DNA from: Notospermus geniculatus
Taxonomy: Eukaryota > Nemertea > Pilidiophora > Heteronemertea > Lineidae
Direction: 5' to 3'
Length of the DNA stretch: 64,000 nucleotides
NCBI GenBank assembly: GCA_002633025.1
Contig: NMRB01000208.1
Span: forward strand, 299,017-363,016
Shown: positions 32,421 through 43,251 of the stretch, in pieces
Position numbering within the stretch: position 1 is the first letter of the stretch
How the letters are laid out: each line of letters begins with the position of its first letter
Made by a program: the position numbers and the translations under genes
The notes under the pieces: generated by a model
Databases searched by the model: none
Told to the model about the DNA's origin: nothing
What the model saw: the letters and a program-made list of their open reading frames with translations, nothing else

Positions 32421-32515
32421 CACTGAAAACCTCTCCATTAAGGACATCTTTGGGTCTGACAGATGCTGTCCTTAATTGAGAGGTGTCCTGATCACAGAGG
32501 TCAAAATGAACAATG
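32421..32515. mobile_element. MITE family C, left half
   Basis: CACTGAAAACCTCTCCATTA, GGACATCTTTGGGTCTGAC and AATTGAGAGGTGTCCTGATC match family C. The right half is replaced by the 44-bp satellite at 32518. Confidence 0.7.
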
Positions 32516-32517
32516 AA

Positions 32518-32945
32518 GGACCTGCCTTCAACTGGGGTAAGATTGGCCTACAACAACATAGGACATACCTCCAACTGTGGTAAGATTGGGCCCACAACAA
32601 CATAGGACATGTCCTCCACTGTGGTAAGATGAGGCCCACAACAACATAGGACATGCCTCCAACTGCGGTAAGATTGGGCCCACAACAGCAAAGGACATGC
32701 CTCCAACTGCGATAAGATTGGGTCCGCAACAGTGAAGGAGGACATGTCTCCAACTTTGATAGGATTGGGCCTGCAACAATGAAGGACATGCCTTCAACTG
32801 TAGTAAAATTGGGCCCGCAACATCGGAGGACATGCCTCCACCTGTGGTAAGATTGGGCCTGCAACTATGAAGGACCTGCCTCTCCAACTCTGTAAGATTG
32901 GGCTCGCAACAACGAAGTACCTGCCTCTCAACTTTACTGCAGCAA
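32518..32945. repeat. 44-bp tandem satellite, nearly ten units
   Basis: The unit joins GACATGCCTCCAACTGCGGT, AAGATTGGGCCCACAACA and a short variable end (ACATAG, GCAAAG, ATGAAG). Minus-strand frames of 65-130 codons reading CCGPNLTTV-type repeats are by-products. The array starts exactly where the family C copy breaks off. Confidence 0.92.
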
Positions 32946-34026
32946 GATTAAACCTTGTTACCTCCAGGAATAACTCAGAGTTCGACCTTAGAGAATATAT
33001 GGGTATGAAAAATCTCGGCACTGACTTTGATGAATCAGACAATAAACATTTCAAACGTCAAATCTAAATCTCTTGAAAAATACAACGCAGTGGAATGTCA
33101 AATATGACGTCTGCTGAAAACCTTGTGAAAACCTAGCACGGCTGTCAGTAAGAAAAACTTGACGATTCTATATTGAAGTTTAGAATGTAGATTTCAGAGC
33201 TGTCGACACAAAGGGCGTTCAACAACCGAGATATTCCAATTTGACAGAAGCGACAACAGCCTTTGGTTCTAGATACGAGGGTTTTTGTGACGGCTTGTCG
33301 TGTAAGCGACGACTGACAGCAGTTCATTGTTGGCGGATTCTGCCTGGAAATAATGCTCCTTCGTCTCTATGCGACATTTTTCTTCACATATCCAGATTTT
33401 TTTCTGTAAGACTTTGAATAGTCGTGTTCCCTGTTCATATATGTAGGCATGCGTGTTTTTGTGGTGTTGTAGAAGTCTGGTTCTATGTGATTGTTCTGAG
33501 TAGGCCTGCACTCATCTGTAGTAGTTCCTCACTTGATATAGTTATACGCCACATCCTCCAGCTTGGTTTGCCACAAGACGCAAGAAGCAACACAAAGTGG
33601 CACTTCACAGATCGACCAAGAACAGGCGGTTGTTTAGGTGTTGAGAAATGAAATAAAAAACATGGCTTTGGGATGGGAAACCATGCAACTTCAGAAATAT
33701 ACAGCTGGGAGGGTGGGTGGATTGGTGAATGGGAGTTTCCGAGAGTTTCTGAGAGTGGTGGCCACATTCAGCCATTGAAGGTGGGCACTGAGGGTGTGGA
33801 GCTCTTCACAAATTTTAAAATCTAAATGTTGTGAGATGCGATTTTTAGCTAATTCTGCTGAAAAATTGCTGACTGCCAAGAGCAAGGCATTTTGGCTTAC
33901 CATTGGTGTCATACCCCAGAAGTTTCTAGATGAGAGAAAGGGGTTCGGACTCCCTGGATCTGTGCCTGTATCGACAGGGCCTATGTGGGAAGCCACAGGT
34001 CTTGGCTCTATCCTTACCATCTCTAA
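32946..34026. other. Unassigned stretch
   Basis: Minus frames of 94 and 168 codons (33483-34197) run partly through the next element. No domains. Confidence 0.5.
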
Positions 34027-34227
34027 AGCCCCATTTAGACGAGGGCAATTTATCCGCACTTGGTTCGGACCGAGTACGGCACGGCTGAAATAGTGATCGT
34101 CTAAACTGGTCAAGCGTAGGCCTACTCGGCCCGGGTGTGGCCCAGGCCTCCTTTCTGGAGGTGGACAAGTGGACTCGGTCTGGACCGAGCATGGCACGGA
34201 TTGAAAGGGCTATGTCTAAACGGGGCT
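34027..34227. mobile_element. MITE with AGCCCC ends, family X
   Basis: AGCCCCATTTAGACGAGGGC at the left pairs with TATGTCTAAACGGGGCT at the right. Inner arms GGTTCGGACCGAGTACGGCAC and CTGGACCGAGCATGGCAC are direct, and CCCGGGTGTGGCC lies between. Flanks are TAA and ATA, not identical. A similar left end, AGCCCCTTTGACACACG, stands at 40242. Confidence 0.7.
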
Positions 34228-35460
34228 ATAGTGTCTCAACTACAGCCTTCTCACGAACATAAAAACGTCTGAGGTGTATTATCAAGATGGTTATATCTTC
34301 AACAATAGAATAACCTTTTGAATTCCGGCTGACTGCATGCTAAGAAATCATTAATATCTCGGGTATACGCCGTGATTGGGACAAAAAATGCAAATAATCG
34401 TGGTATCGGAAATGAACCACAACAGGTATGGCTCTGTCAATAATAGGTTTTGCTTCAACTTTCTTATTTACTCAAACCAGGATAGGTTCCTCTGGAATCA
34501 AAGGAAGTCGTTCGTAATCCACTCACAAGATGAGATATTTTAACCCTGTAACTCCCTGAGGAGGGTCAGGGTGTTCCCTAGACATTTCCTGAAGGTAGAG
34601 GGAGGCCTACTCGTCATTTGACATCCACTTGCCACATGGTTTTCGGCCAATATCTCCACAACGATTTGGTCAAATTTGACATCAACTGTACAACAATCGA
34701 CTTGTCTTTCTTGTCGCTATCTTTCTGCTATTGTTGTTTTTCATGTTAGGCCAACATAACGGATCCCTTTTGAAAAACCCATTTCATTTCGCTATAAAGT
34801 TCAGTGCAGTTTACACATGCGCATTACATTGCGTCATTTCAAAATGGCTGCCATTTCGGCCATACACAAGAACTGTGATTAGTGAAAGAACTTCTTTATG
34901 ACACATTTTTAGGGAAAATGATATCGTAGAAGGAGGTGGTCATAGACAAGTACATCATGGAAGGAGTTGAGTTTGACATTTTCTAATTCCTAGGTGTCTC
35001 CACACACTAAGCCCACTGGTGGACTATGCAATAAGAATTAGTGGCCTTCATGATCCAGACCAGGTACGAAAACAATTTCCTGACACGTACGGTGAACAAA
35101 GATCACCGACAACGACTAAATGGTACTTCAGTGGTGTAACTTGCATTTGGAGTATTTGTTTTGTTTGAACGGCACACACGAGAGAAATGGTCAATGACCG
35201 TTATTGGAAAAACGATGGAGCTGGCCAATAAAAAGTTTTCATGAATACGCGATCTTATATTACTCCTGTCGATCACAGACGAAGTCGGAAAAAATTCCTT
35301 TTTTTTCATGAAATACGACCAGTTAGCCAATATTCATAGTTCACCGCTAAGCAGGCCAATATCTGCACGGTTACGCTGAGCGGCCTTGACTGCCAAGTAT
35401 TCGACCTTGAAGTGATTATTCTGGAGGACAGATTCGCGTCCAAGTTCGTTAGACAAATTT
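34228..35460. other. Unassigned stretch
   Basis: A 75-codon minus frame at 35103-35330. No repeat partner seen. Confidence 0.5.
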
Positions 35461-35695
35461 TGACTGCCACTGGTCCCTGGTTCGAATCCAGCCTGGGTCA
35501 TAGGGGATTAATCATCCTTCGCTCTTCACGTCTGTCGCTTGGGACAGTTAAATCCGTGGTGCCTTTGCAAGGGCAAGTAAAAGACCCCATTCAAGTGAGG
35601 AACATGAGTAGCTTGAGATGGCCTCATCCATACTTACAAGGGCCAACAATGCTTTGGCTTCGGCCCTGATGAAAAAGATCCAATGCAATATCAAA
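35461..35695 (+). mobile_element. tRNA-headed SINE, family 1, copy c
   Basis: GGTTCGAATCCAGCCTGGG, GGGATTAATCATCCTTCG, AAAAGACCCCATTCAAGTG, GAGGAACATGAGTAGCTTG, GGCTTCGGCCCTGATG. The head upstream of the B box is decayed. Confidence 0.82.
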
Positions 35696-35736
35696 ATCCT
35701 GTGGCCTCTTAATTCATGTGATTCTACATCTTTCTC

Positions 35737-36049
35737 CAGGGGGAGTGGTGGATCCAGGACTTGCCGAACGGGGGGGGGGGGGGGGGAATGGGCAACCCCC
35801 ATTCCCTGAGCCCCGANGATCCAGGAGTTGCCGAACAGGGGGGCGTGGAATGGGCAAACCCCATTCCCTGAGCGCTGAAGGCGCCAAGCCCCGAAAATTT
35901 TGGGGTAAAAGTGCCAGAAACGCAATTTCCTGGCACCTGGGCAGGCCAAATTGAACTTTCTTTTTACTGAAAATCAGGGGTCTGATTTTATGCCTTCGAA
36001 AATTTTTGCTGCTCGGCGGCTGAATGGGGGGCCCTTGGATCCGCCACTG
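35737..36049. mobile_element. hAT-like element with poly-G and internal duplication
   Basis: AGTGGTGGATCCAGGACTTG at the left and CCCTTGGATCCGCCACTG at the right are inverted; such GGATCC termini are typical of small hAT-type repeats. A run of 17 G fills 35770-35786. The phrase GATCCAGGA..TTGCCGAAC..GGAATGGGCAA..CCCATTCCCTGAG is present twice in tandem. The N at 35817 and the G run suggest assembly trouble here. Confidence 0.7.
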
Positions 36050-36489
36050 AGGGGTTAAAGTATGATTCTCCAGATCTGCCATCTTTCCTGATGTGTGCAT
36101 AACGGAGAACCTTGTATTTGACTTGCATATTGGGCCAATCAGCACCACCAGAACAGATGGATCGCGGTCATTTGCACCTCTTGTGTCGGTGACTCGGTCA
36201 ACCTTAAAACCTTGTTGAGACGTTCTGACTCCTGAGTATGGTACAGGTACACAGTTTGGCGATAGTTGACACGTTTTTTATCCCTTGGCTGAGTAGCCAT
36301 TGTTGATAAAGAGCGAGGGGCTGTTCGGCAGATTTTGATGGTGTGGTGGTCGCTGTACCAGTAATGAACATGGAGTATGCTGTCTCAGCGATGATCGGGA
36401 GTGAATGTCAGCAGTTCACTTCATCTGTCTGCAGCAGCGTCTGCTCGCAATTCCCAGGGGTAGTCCCTGCAAATGAGAAAATACATATG
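36050..36489. other. Unassigned stretch
   Basis: No frame or repeat of note. Confidence 0.5.
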
Positions 36490-37384
36490 TAGGGGAGACC
36501 GGGGCTGGTTGTAACACTTTTTCTTTTGAGGTCGATTACTTCCTAATTACAGGAGGTATTTATAACCTGCTTGGTCTTTTGAATATTTCATATCAATGGC
36601 TACTTGTGCACTAAACAAAGTTTAGCCATCTCTATCCATGTCTCTGAAAAATGGGTCCAAAGTCGAGTGTTACCACCTGCCCCGTCAAAAAATTTCGGGG
36701 TTGGTTGTAACACATCTCATAAAGTGAGCGTGGCAAATTTCCCTTTACTTCTTCATGTGTTTTTCAAAACGACACAGGTATTTGTCTCCTAAATAAACTT
36801 CTAAACACAGCAAATCTGCTCTTCTTACAAAAAAATAATTGATTGAACAGTCTATATAGGATGAGGGGTGAGGATTGATGAAAACCTTAATTTCGCCTAT
36901 CTCCAAGTGGTGAGGTAAGAAATTTTGTTTTTGCCATTTTATCAAAACCTGAGAAAATGAAATAGGCAAATATCTTAGCAGGGTGACTATGTTATCACGT
37001 TTGTTACAACCAACCCCACCTATAGTTCAGGTCAAATGTGTGCTGCAACACAAAAGCATGTGGAAGTGGGCCTTATCACACTGGACCAGTTGTACAGGCT
37101 TTACATCATTATTCAAATAGTATCCAAACAAACTTCTAAAACTGCACAGGCAGTAAAACAGAAGAGCTTTTCTGATCAGGTCGTTTTTTACTTTCATGTA
37201 CTAAAAACGGTTTTTGTCAATTTTTTGGAAAGTCAATTCGGACATTCAGATGCCCTTTGGTACAAAGGTGGCCGATATCAATGTCAATATATGTGAGGAA
37301 GCTCAGCCCTTCCCAGCGGATATTCATGGAAATATTAGCCCTGTTACAACCTACCCCTGTTACAACCAGCCCCGGTCTCCCCTA
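36490..37384. mobile_element. 895-bp TIR element with TTGTAACA ends
   Basis: TAGGGGAGACCGGGGCTGG followed by TTGTAACA at the left mirrors TGTTACAACC then AGCCCCGGTCTCCCCTA at the right. Subterminal copies of GGGGTTGGTTGTAACA recur at about 36697 and, inverted, at 37003 and 37341. Frames inside are at most 86 codons, so it is non-autonomous. Confidence 0.8.
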
Positions 37385-37626
37385 TGTATCTCAGCGATCA
37401 TCAGTCAGAGTTAGTGACCCTGATGGCCAAGGTTATTGGCATACTGATTTTACAGTTCCTTTAAGGCACTCACCTTTCGTTTTGGTTTGGAAGCCGTGCG
37501 GTCTGACTTGGCCATTTGGACGAAATTGGGTGATTTGTACATGTAGGAGGAAACCGGAGTCTGGGTGAATCTTGTCAAAGAGAGTAACCTTCTCTATCAC
37601 AATAGTACTGGGTGTATCATATGTGC
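37385..37626. other. Unassigned spacer
   Basis: Between two TIR elements; nothing noted beyond a 103-codon frame (37257-37568) that starts inside the preceding element. Confidence 0.4.
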
Positions 37627-37797
37627 CGGTGTGACAGGAATCAATGTCCAAGGAATGCAAGTCCGTCAAACAATAGCCCGCTATTGTAAGGTTACATTCG
37701 AATGGTCGTGGTCTCTCTAGCCATATAATCCTAATCCCTCACTGAACATTAAGACCGGACTTTGATTCCAGGGGGACTTTGATCCCTATTACACCGG
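37627..37797. mobile_element. Foldback MITE, family O, copy 2
   Basis: CCGGTGTGACAGGAATCAAT at the left and GACTTTGATCCCTATTACACCGG at the right. The inner AACAATAGCCCGCTATTG forms a palindrome shared with copy 1 at 81-253. Confidence 0.75.
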
Positions 37798-37799
37798 TC

Positions 37800-38035
37800 A
37801 TCTGTCCAAGTGACCGTGCTCAACGTTGCTCAGCTTCAAACTCAGAAGTCAACCTGCCAATCACCAGGCCGTCCTCTATGGCTGGAAAAAAGGAAATCCT
37901 CTTTGGCTGACGGGCTTATTGGCCATGCCATAATGATGGGTATAGTACACTGGATCTGACGGGGTTTGAACCTGGGGTCTTAGAGGCGAAAGACTTAGGT
38001 GTTTCCACTTCACCACTCTGATGTCCCGCCAATAT
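37800..38035 (-). mobile_element. Composite tRNA-like plus 5S-like SINE, family 3, copy 3
   Basis: Read on the minus strand, GGCGGGACATCAGAGTGGTG and AAGTGGAAACACC form a tRNA-like 5' part, and GGTTCAAACCCCG a B box. The spacer TGGCATGGCC with GAGGATTTCCTTTTT follows. The 5S-like GAAGCTGAGCAACGTTGAGC and CACTTGGACAGATGACC come last. This is the only copy in which the tRNA-like head is fully readable. Confidence 0.6.
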
Positions 38036-38202
38036 CTTTGCAATTTCAATTTGAATGCAGTATTGTTAAAATGTCATCTGTTTGGATATGAAAATGCCTG
38101 AAGAAATTTCTTATAAATAAAAGTGTCTTTTCCATGATTTAATGTCAGAAGTAGTATAGTGATGCCATGATGATGTCATTTGAATCACAGTATTGCAGCA
38201 TT

Positions 38203-38293
38203 GTCTATTTATGGGTTCTACTTCTATTAATGGGTTCTCATTCTACTTATGGGTTCTCCTTCTATTTATCGGTTCTTCTATTTACGGGTTCCC
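38203..38293. repeat. 19-20 bp tandem repeat
   Basis: TCTATTTATGGGTTCTACT, TCTATTAATGGGTTCTCAT, TCTACTTATGGGTTCTCCT, TCTATTTATCGGTTCT, TCTATTTACGGGTTCCCC. Confidence 0.9.
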
Positions 38294-38910
38294 CGTTATA
38301 TACAAATCATGAATTTTCACCTCAACGAACTTGAAAGTGACATTGTACGGCCATGTCGAGTTCACTTGCGATGATTTCGTCAGCGCAGAATCCGTATGAT
38401 ATCAAGAGACTGATATTAATCCAATCACGGGAAAACCTGGTTTAATCATGTGTGAAAAACGTCTCTCAGCGTGATTCCGACAACACGACATTACAAGATT
38501 ACCGTAAAGATTCGGGAAATATACAATGTTCATTTTACGACCGAGTGGACCGAACCACCAAGCGGTGAAAGAAGAGGACATTGTTTGACATGGTTGCCAA
38601 GGAAACCATTTAGAAAATACGTTATATCTGTAATTGAGTAGTCATTGTTGTTTGGTGTAATCTGGATAATAACTATACACAAATGATACAATTTTTATTG
38701 TATCATTATTTATGATTATGGCTGATCATAATAGACTTTCTTAATGATATACAGAGTGCTTTCAAAGCAGATATGAAGTGTCTATCTGCAACAAACCAGG
38801 TGGCTTAAGTTCTATTTAGTCACAATCTGCAGACCCGTGATGTTCTCTGGTTTAGAAAGTTCCGGTAGAGGTCTCATAGCCTCATGAGAATTCCCAAAAT
38901 GCTAGCCTGA
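38294..38910. other. Unassigned stretch
   Basis: AT-rich around 38640-38720. No repeats seen. Confidence 0.5.
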
Positions 38911-39159
38911 TATAGACGATTCTTGAATTCCCAGATCTGTGCACTTCCGCCGAAATCGCAACCACAACCTCGATGTGAAACCAGCTGACGTGACGCAATC
39001 CATGATTCAGCAATGGTTGACTCGGACGCAACGTCTTCGACGTCACTGTCATGGGGATCTCTGCGTCACGTCATTCAGTTTCAGACCGAGGTTGTGTTTG
39101 CGATTTCGGCGGAAGTGTGCAGATCTTTCTCGTTTACGTCAATTTGGGATTTGTCTATA
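38911..39159. mobile_element. Foldback MITE, family L, copy 2
   Basis: TATAGACGATTCTTGAATTC, CAGATCTGTGCACTTCCGCC and GAAATCGCAACCACAACCTC at the left pair with GAGGTTGTGTTTGCGATTTC, GGCGGAAGTGTGCAGATC and TTTGTCTATA at the right. The centre ACGCAACGTCTTCGACGTC is also found in copy 1. Confidence 0.87.
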
Positions 39160-40743
39160 TGGTGCTCAAAAAGTTGTGAAAGGTTTAACAGGAACATGGC
39201 CAGTGTTCCTCTAACCTCACTGCAACACCCAACACTTGGTGACCTTTCTTAGAGTACCACCGAGCAATCAACGTTGATTTTCCGAGGAACTTCTTCCGTC
39301 TTTGTCTTTGCCTAATTATCAATCAGTCCCTTGTAAGGGAGATGTTTGATCTTTCTCACTTTGTATGCCGTTCCCAACGGGAGTGAAGGAATCCCTTCGC
39401 TGTTCTTATCTTGTCTCTGATGGTGCTGTACCCACAGCGTGAGGCGTCTGATGAGCATGCTTTGTTCTTTGTTTTGACGTCCTCTGCAAATTATCTGGCT
39501 GAGCAGACGACATCGTCCAGTCTCCAAGATTTTGCTTCAGTTTATGTTCTGTATGTGTGAAATTGACTGCATACTGGGCCTTCGCCCAGTACCGTATTAC
39601 ATCTGCTGTAAAGTTGTCGTGCATGTGCAGATGGAGCATGTCAGGGGCATCTACAGTACGTTGCACAATTGATCTCCCCTCCCTTCCGCGACTACGAGTA
39701 TAATCATAGCTGGCAATGGGGAGGACATCTGTGACTATGCTTGTAGCCGGCAGTCAACGTGTTAAAAAGGCTAATGAGATAAATCAAATGTGTGAAGTTA
39801 ACGTTAACGTCAGTGCATCATAGCACCATGAAATGTACATGAAATTTCTCTTGAAATATACACGTCTGCCTTGTTTACTGCCAAGTATCTTGCCCATCGA
39901 AATGAACCACCACCAATTTCTCGCTATCGTCTGCGGGAGAGAGTTGTAGATACTTCTATCATGCACTGAGATGACTATAAGAAACGCATGCTATAACGCT
40001 TCTGCAAAATTTAATAAATTCTCCGAGTCGCAACAATAACTTAACTGTCAATATCTTTGCAATATTTGAGGAGTTGGCCATCTTTTTATGAATACTTGCT
40101 AAGTTTTGTTTGTCTCGTATATTGCGTGATATGTTTTTCAGTTTATTAGTGTGGAGGAAGGAAAGAGGGGTTTGGGCCTACAATCTTTTGCTTATTGAGT
40201 TATCTCTTCCTGCTTCTGACTGACGGCAGCTTTGCTCTCTAAAGCCCCTTTGACACACGCCCGGTTGAGGTGTGTCGAGCTCGACCCGGATGAGTTGGCT
40301 CTGAATGGGCAGTTCACCATTGTCGGTTACATGACCGGTGACACAAATGACTGCCCAGTTTTCTGCAGCTGTGTTGCCCATACAGAGCAAACTTTTGTCG
40401 GAAAACTCCAGGAGTGGCCTCAGGCTTTATTGGTAGACAAGGCAATCACTCCTTAAAGGAGCTGGACGTCCAAGTTGTAAACACTCACTCACTGGTTCTC
40501 TATCCACGCGACGCCTGCGGTGCTGCCACCTATTGTCGGTGATATGTACTGACGTGAATATCGTGAGTGAGTTGCATCGGACCGGGAACCAGTCTAACGA
40601 TCAGGGGTACTGCCACCTGCACTAAGGAATAAAACTAGTTTGCCGACCATGTTTGTAAACAAACCAGCTTGTTTACAACTTCGGCGTCTAACTCCTTTAA
40701 TGTCATAAGTGCCTCCAAACAGCTCCAGTTTCCTCCTGCATTG
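39160..40743. other. Unassigned stretch
   Basis: An isolated AGCCCCTTTGACACACGCCC at 40242 looks like one end of the family X element, with no matching right end found. Other frames are short. Confidence 0.5.
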
Positions 40744-40966
40744 AGCCTAGTTCGTACTCCCCTGCACGACCATCGTCGGCGACCGATCGTGCGATCTCGT
40801 GTTCGACACCGACCCCGTTGCACGATTTGGTCGGAGTCCGATTGTGAGACTGTAATTACTTGAGTCATTTAACGTGTCATCGTCGCTGAAGTGCGAATCA
40901 ACTCCAAGAAGTTGTCATCCAGATTTTGATCTCGCGATGGTCATGCGTCAAAGTATGAACTAGGCT
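40744..40966. mobile_element. MITE with AGCCTAGTTC ends, family U
   Basis: AGCCTAGTTCGTACT at the left and AGTATGAACTAGGCT at the right are inverted. The middle is rich in CGATCG-type words (GGCGACCGATCGTGCGATC). AGCC ends resemble the PIF/Harbinger-like group here, but flanks are not identical. Confidence 0.7.
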
Positions 40967-41687
40967 TTACACTAATATAGTGACGGTAGTAGAGTGGTAA
41001 CGACGTGATAACCACAACAACAAAACTACCAACCATCGAATGCTAACCTTGTCCGACATAAATACAAAGTCATCCTTCCGGGAAACCGACGATTTAAAAT
41101 CGACTGAGAACCATCACAAGTCTCGAATGAACTCATTGGAGTGTTGGCCATTTTACTCTAATATCACAGCCGCCGTGCACTTGAGCTTATTGGCGATTCC
41201 AGAAGACGTCTTCCGTCAAACGTGATCTGGTCAATTTCCATTAGTTCTCACTTATAAACTCGACAAATGCTTTTACCCGCGTTTTCAAGGGTGAGAATTG
41301 ATGGTGAGGAGAGCTCTTCTCACTTGTTCGTCTTCCGTTCCCAATTTTGTCGATCTATCCGCGGAGATACATTTCCATCTTTGCTGGTAGTCTTCAATTT
41401 TGATAGACCCGCCGTTCGTTTTAACGTTTGGCTTGTCTGGTTTACAGGCCACTTCTTGTTCCTAAATTTGAATAAAATGTGTAGCTCTGTCCTAGTTTTT
41501 TAATCAAGTTCCTTTGTATGCAGCCAATTGAATTAATTCTTAACAATAAAATACATGTATAGCATTTTGAAAAAATTGTACTTTTAAAAAGTCATGAAGT
41601 GGTTGTAGCTTTGGATGCTGAGTGCTGAGCACATTCTGGCTTACCGTCGGATTTACCATCTAAACCAGGCTCTGATCACACGACATG
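40967..41687. other. Unassigned stretch
   Basis: A 78-codon plus frame at 41267-41503 is hydrophobic at its end (FTGHFLFLNL). I would not call it a gene. Confidence 0.5.
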
Positions 41688-42122
41688 GCACCTTGATAGT
41701 GTCGTGGTTATCACGGCCGCTGAGCAAGCAGCAGGTCCCGGGTTCAAATCCTGCCAAGGCCATACACGATAGTCATTCCTGGGTCTTCATGTCCGTTGCA
41801 GTGCTTCACGTTTGAAATCTGCAGGAGCTCAATCAGAGGAGAGCTGTTCACACTCGTGAAATTGGATGGTCAGTTACTTCAAGGATGCTGAGGGGCGCGG
41901 TCAGTTGAGCTCCTTGGTGCAATTTTGCGGGCGCCCATCTTACATGAAGCACTGCCGTTGCATGGGACAGTAAGCCGTCTTGCCTTGTACCTTGTGTCTT
42001 TGCAAGACTCCATCCAAGTGAGGAACATGGGAGCTTGAGATGGCCTCTTCCATACTTATCAGGGCAAATGATACTTTGGCTTCAGCCCTGATGGAAAAGG
42101 GGGAACCCAACACAATACAATA
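41688..42122 (+). mobile_element. tRNA-headed SINE, family 1, copy d, split by an insertion
   Basis: The head ACCTTGATAGTGTCGTGGTTA with GGGTTCAAATCC lies at 41688-41755. The body resumes at 41955 with CCGTTGCATGGGACAGTAAG, GACTCCATCCAAGTGAGG, GAGCTTGAGATGGCC and GGCTTCAGCCCTGATGG. Excising 41799-41954 and one CCGTTG restores the order seen in other copies (CATGTCCGTCGCATGG at 47592). Confidence 0.88.
41799..41954. mobile_element. 156-bp hAT-like MITE, family N, copy 1, nested in a SINE
   Basis: It starts CAGTGCTTCACGTTTG and ends CATGAAGCACTG. The 6-bp sequence CCGTTG flanks it at 41793-41798 and 41955-41960. CAGTG...CACTG ends and a 5- to 8-bp duplication are hAT traits. The second copy is at 63404-63603 and is longer. 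Confidence 0.85.
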
Positions 42123-42517
42123 CCACCAGACTTTCGTCTGATGTGCTACCCCAGACGTTTTGGGATGAGCAGAAAGAGGTTTAGAAGCATCCAGAATCAG
42201 ATGGTACATGTAAACAAGTGAAGCAGCATCTTCTAATGAGCTGGGAACAGCGCTAGTTGATGTCATTGCGGTGCTTGGCAGGTGACCAAGGCAAGAGGAA
42301 ATGGCCGCGCAGCTGGGGGTTTGGTCTAAACCAAGGCTCAAGGACCCTGAATGAATGGACTGAGGCAATAACAGGAAAGGCCTGTCCCACAGGGATGGCA
42401 GACCTAAAGATCTGCAGAATTAAACAAAGTTCGGCACCTTGACAGGAGTGTGATGTTTTGGAAACTGGCAAAGGAAGGAACTTCAGCCACTGTGATTGAT
42501 CAAATGGGCATTCCACT

Positions 42518-42632
42518 TGACGTTTTATCCGGCAGGATGGCGTTGCAAGCAGTTTTAGGCCCTACCAAAGATGTTGAAAAAAGGGCAAAACAATGTAAAA
42601 ATATCTCGTCACGACATCCTTGACACAGTGCA
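42518..42632. repeat. Dispersed repeat, copy 2 (partner at 20955)
   Basis: TTGACGTTTTATCCGGCAGG, TGGCGTTGCAAGCAG, GATGTTGAAAAAAGGGCAA and CACGACATCCTTGACACAGT follow the order of 20955-21068. Confidence 0.7.
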
Positions 42633-42689
42633 ACCGATATGTTCATAGTCTTCAGTATCCTCTTCAAGTTGTGTGGAAGATCTGATGGC

Positions 42690-42775
42690 CAGCGCAGGGC
42701 CAAAACGTACCTACAGTGTAGGACAGAAACGATCCTCGGACCCAAACATGTCTAGGACACCTTCATGTTCATCAA
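42690..42775. repeat. Loose AAAACGTACC/GGACA repeat
   Basis: CCAAAACGTACCTAC, TAGGACAGAAACGATCCTC, GGACCCAAACATGTCTAGGACA. Same flavour as 23587-23690, too diverged for certainty. Confidence 0.45.
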
Positions 42776-43189
42776 CACTGACTGAAATCTTTATGAAGCT
42801 ACGAACCCAATGAAACCGACCAAAGGGTTAATGAAGTGTACACTGGAAAATCAAAAGCACTTTTCTCTCAAAATCATATGGACCTCTAAACAAATAAATG
42901 TCATGGTATCGAAGACCCCCTGGGGCAGGTTTACCAACGCTACTATCATTACTATATTACGTTTGTGTCTGGCAATATTTTATTAAATTTCCCTTCACTG
43001 TTTCCATGTTTGTTCTTGTCCAAATGGAAAATTCATTGGATGGATTTGTCAGAGGTCAGACAAGGGCATCGCCTCTGGGATTAGAGGTATTCAGTCGATA
43101 AATGATGAGGCAGAGGCTGCAGCCATTTGAAAACTTATCCGATCAGACGAGTGTTACGTATGCATGGTGGTTTTTTGGATGACAGTGTA
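42776..43189. other. Unassigned stretch
   Basis: A 67-codon plus frame at 42898-43101 has a hydrophobic run (LLSLLYYVCVWQYFI). No further support. Confidence 0.45.
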
Positions 43190-43250
43190 TTGAACCGCCA
43201 GTTATATGGCATGGCCGACCCATTGAGGATTTCCTTTATGGCTGGTGCGT
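43190..43250 (-). mobile_element. SINE family 3, fragment
   Basis: On the plus strand, ATATGGCATGGCCGACCC and GAGGATTTCCTTTATGGC repeat the segment that precedes the 5S-like part in other copies. No 5S-like part follows. Orientation is uncertain because the segment is short. Confidence 0.45.
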
Positions 43251-43251
43251 T

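Noticed and set aside
32472-32864. 130-codon repetitive minus-strand frame
   Set aside because: Product of the 44-bp satellite; three frames are open at once, which argues against selection for one.
33691-34197. 168-codon minus-strand frame
   Set aside because: Its first third runs through the family X MITE at 34027-34227; no domain.
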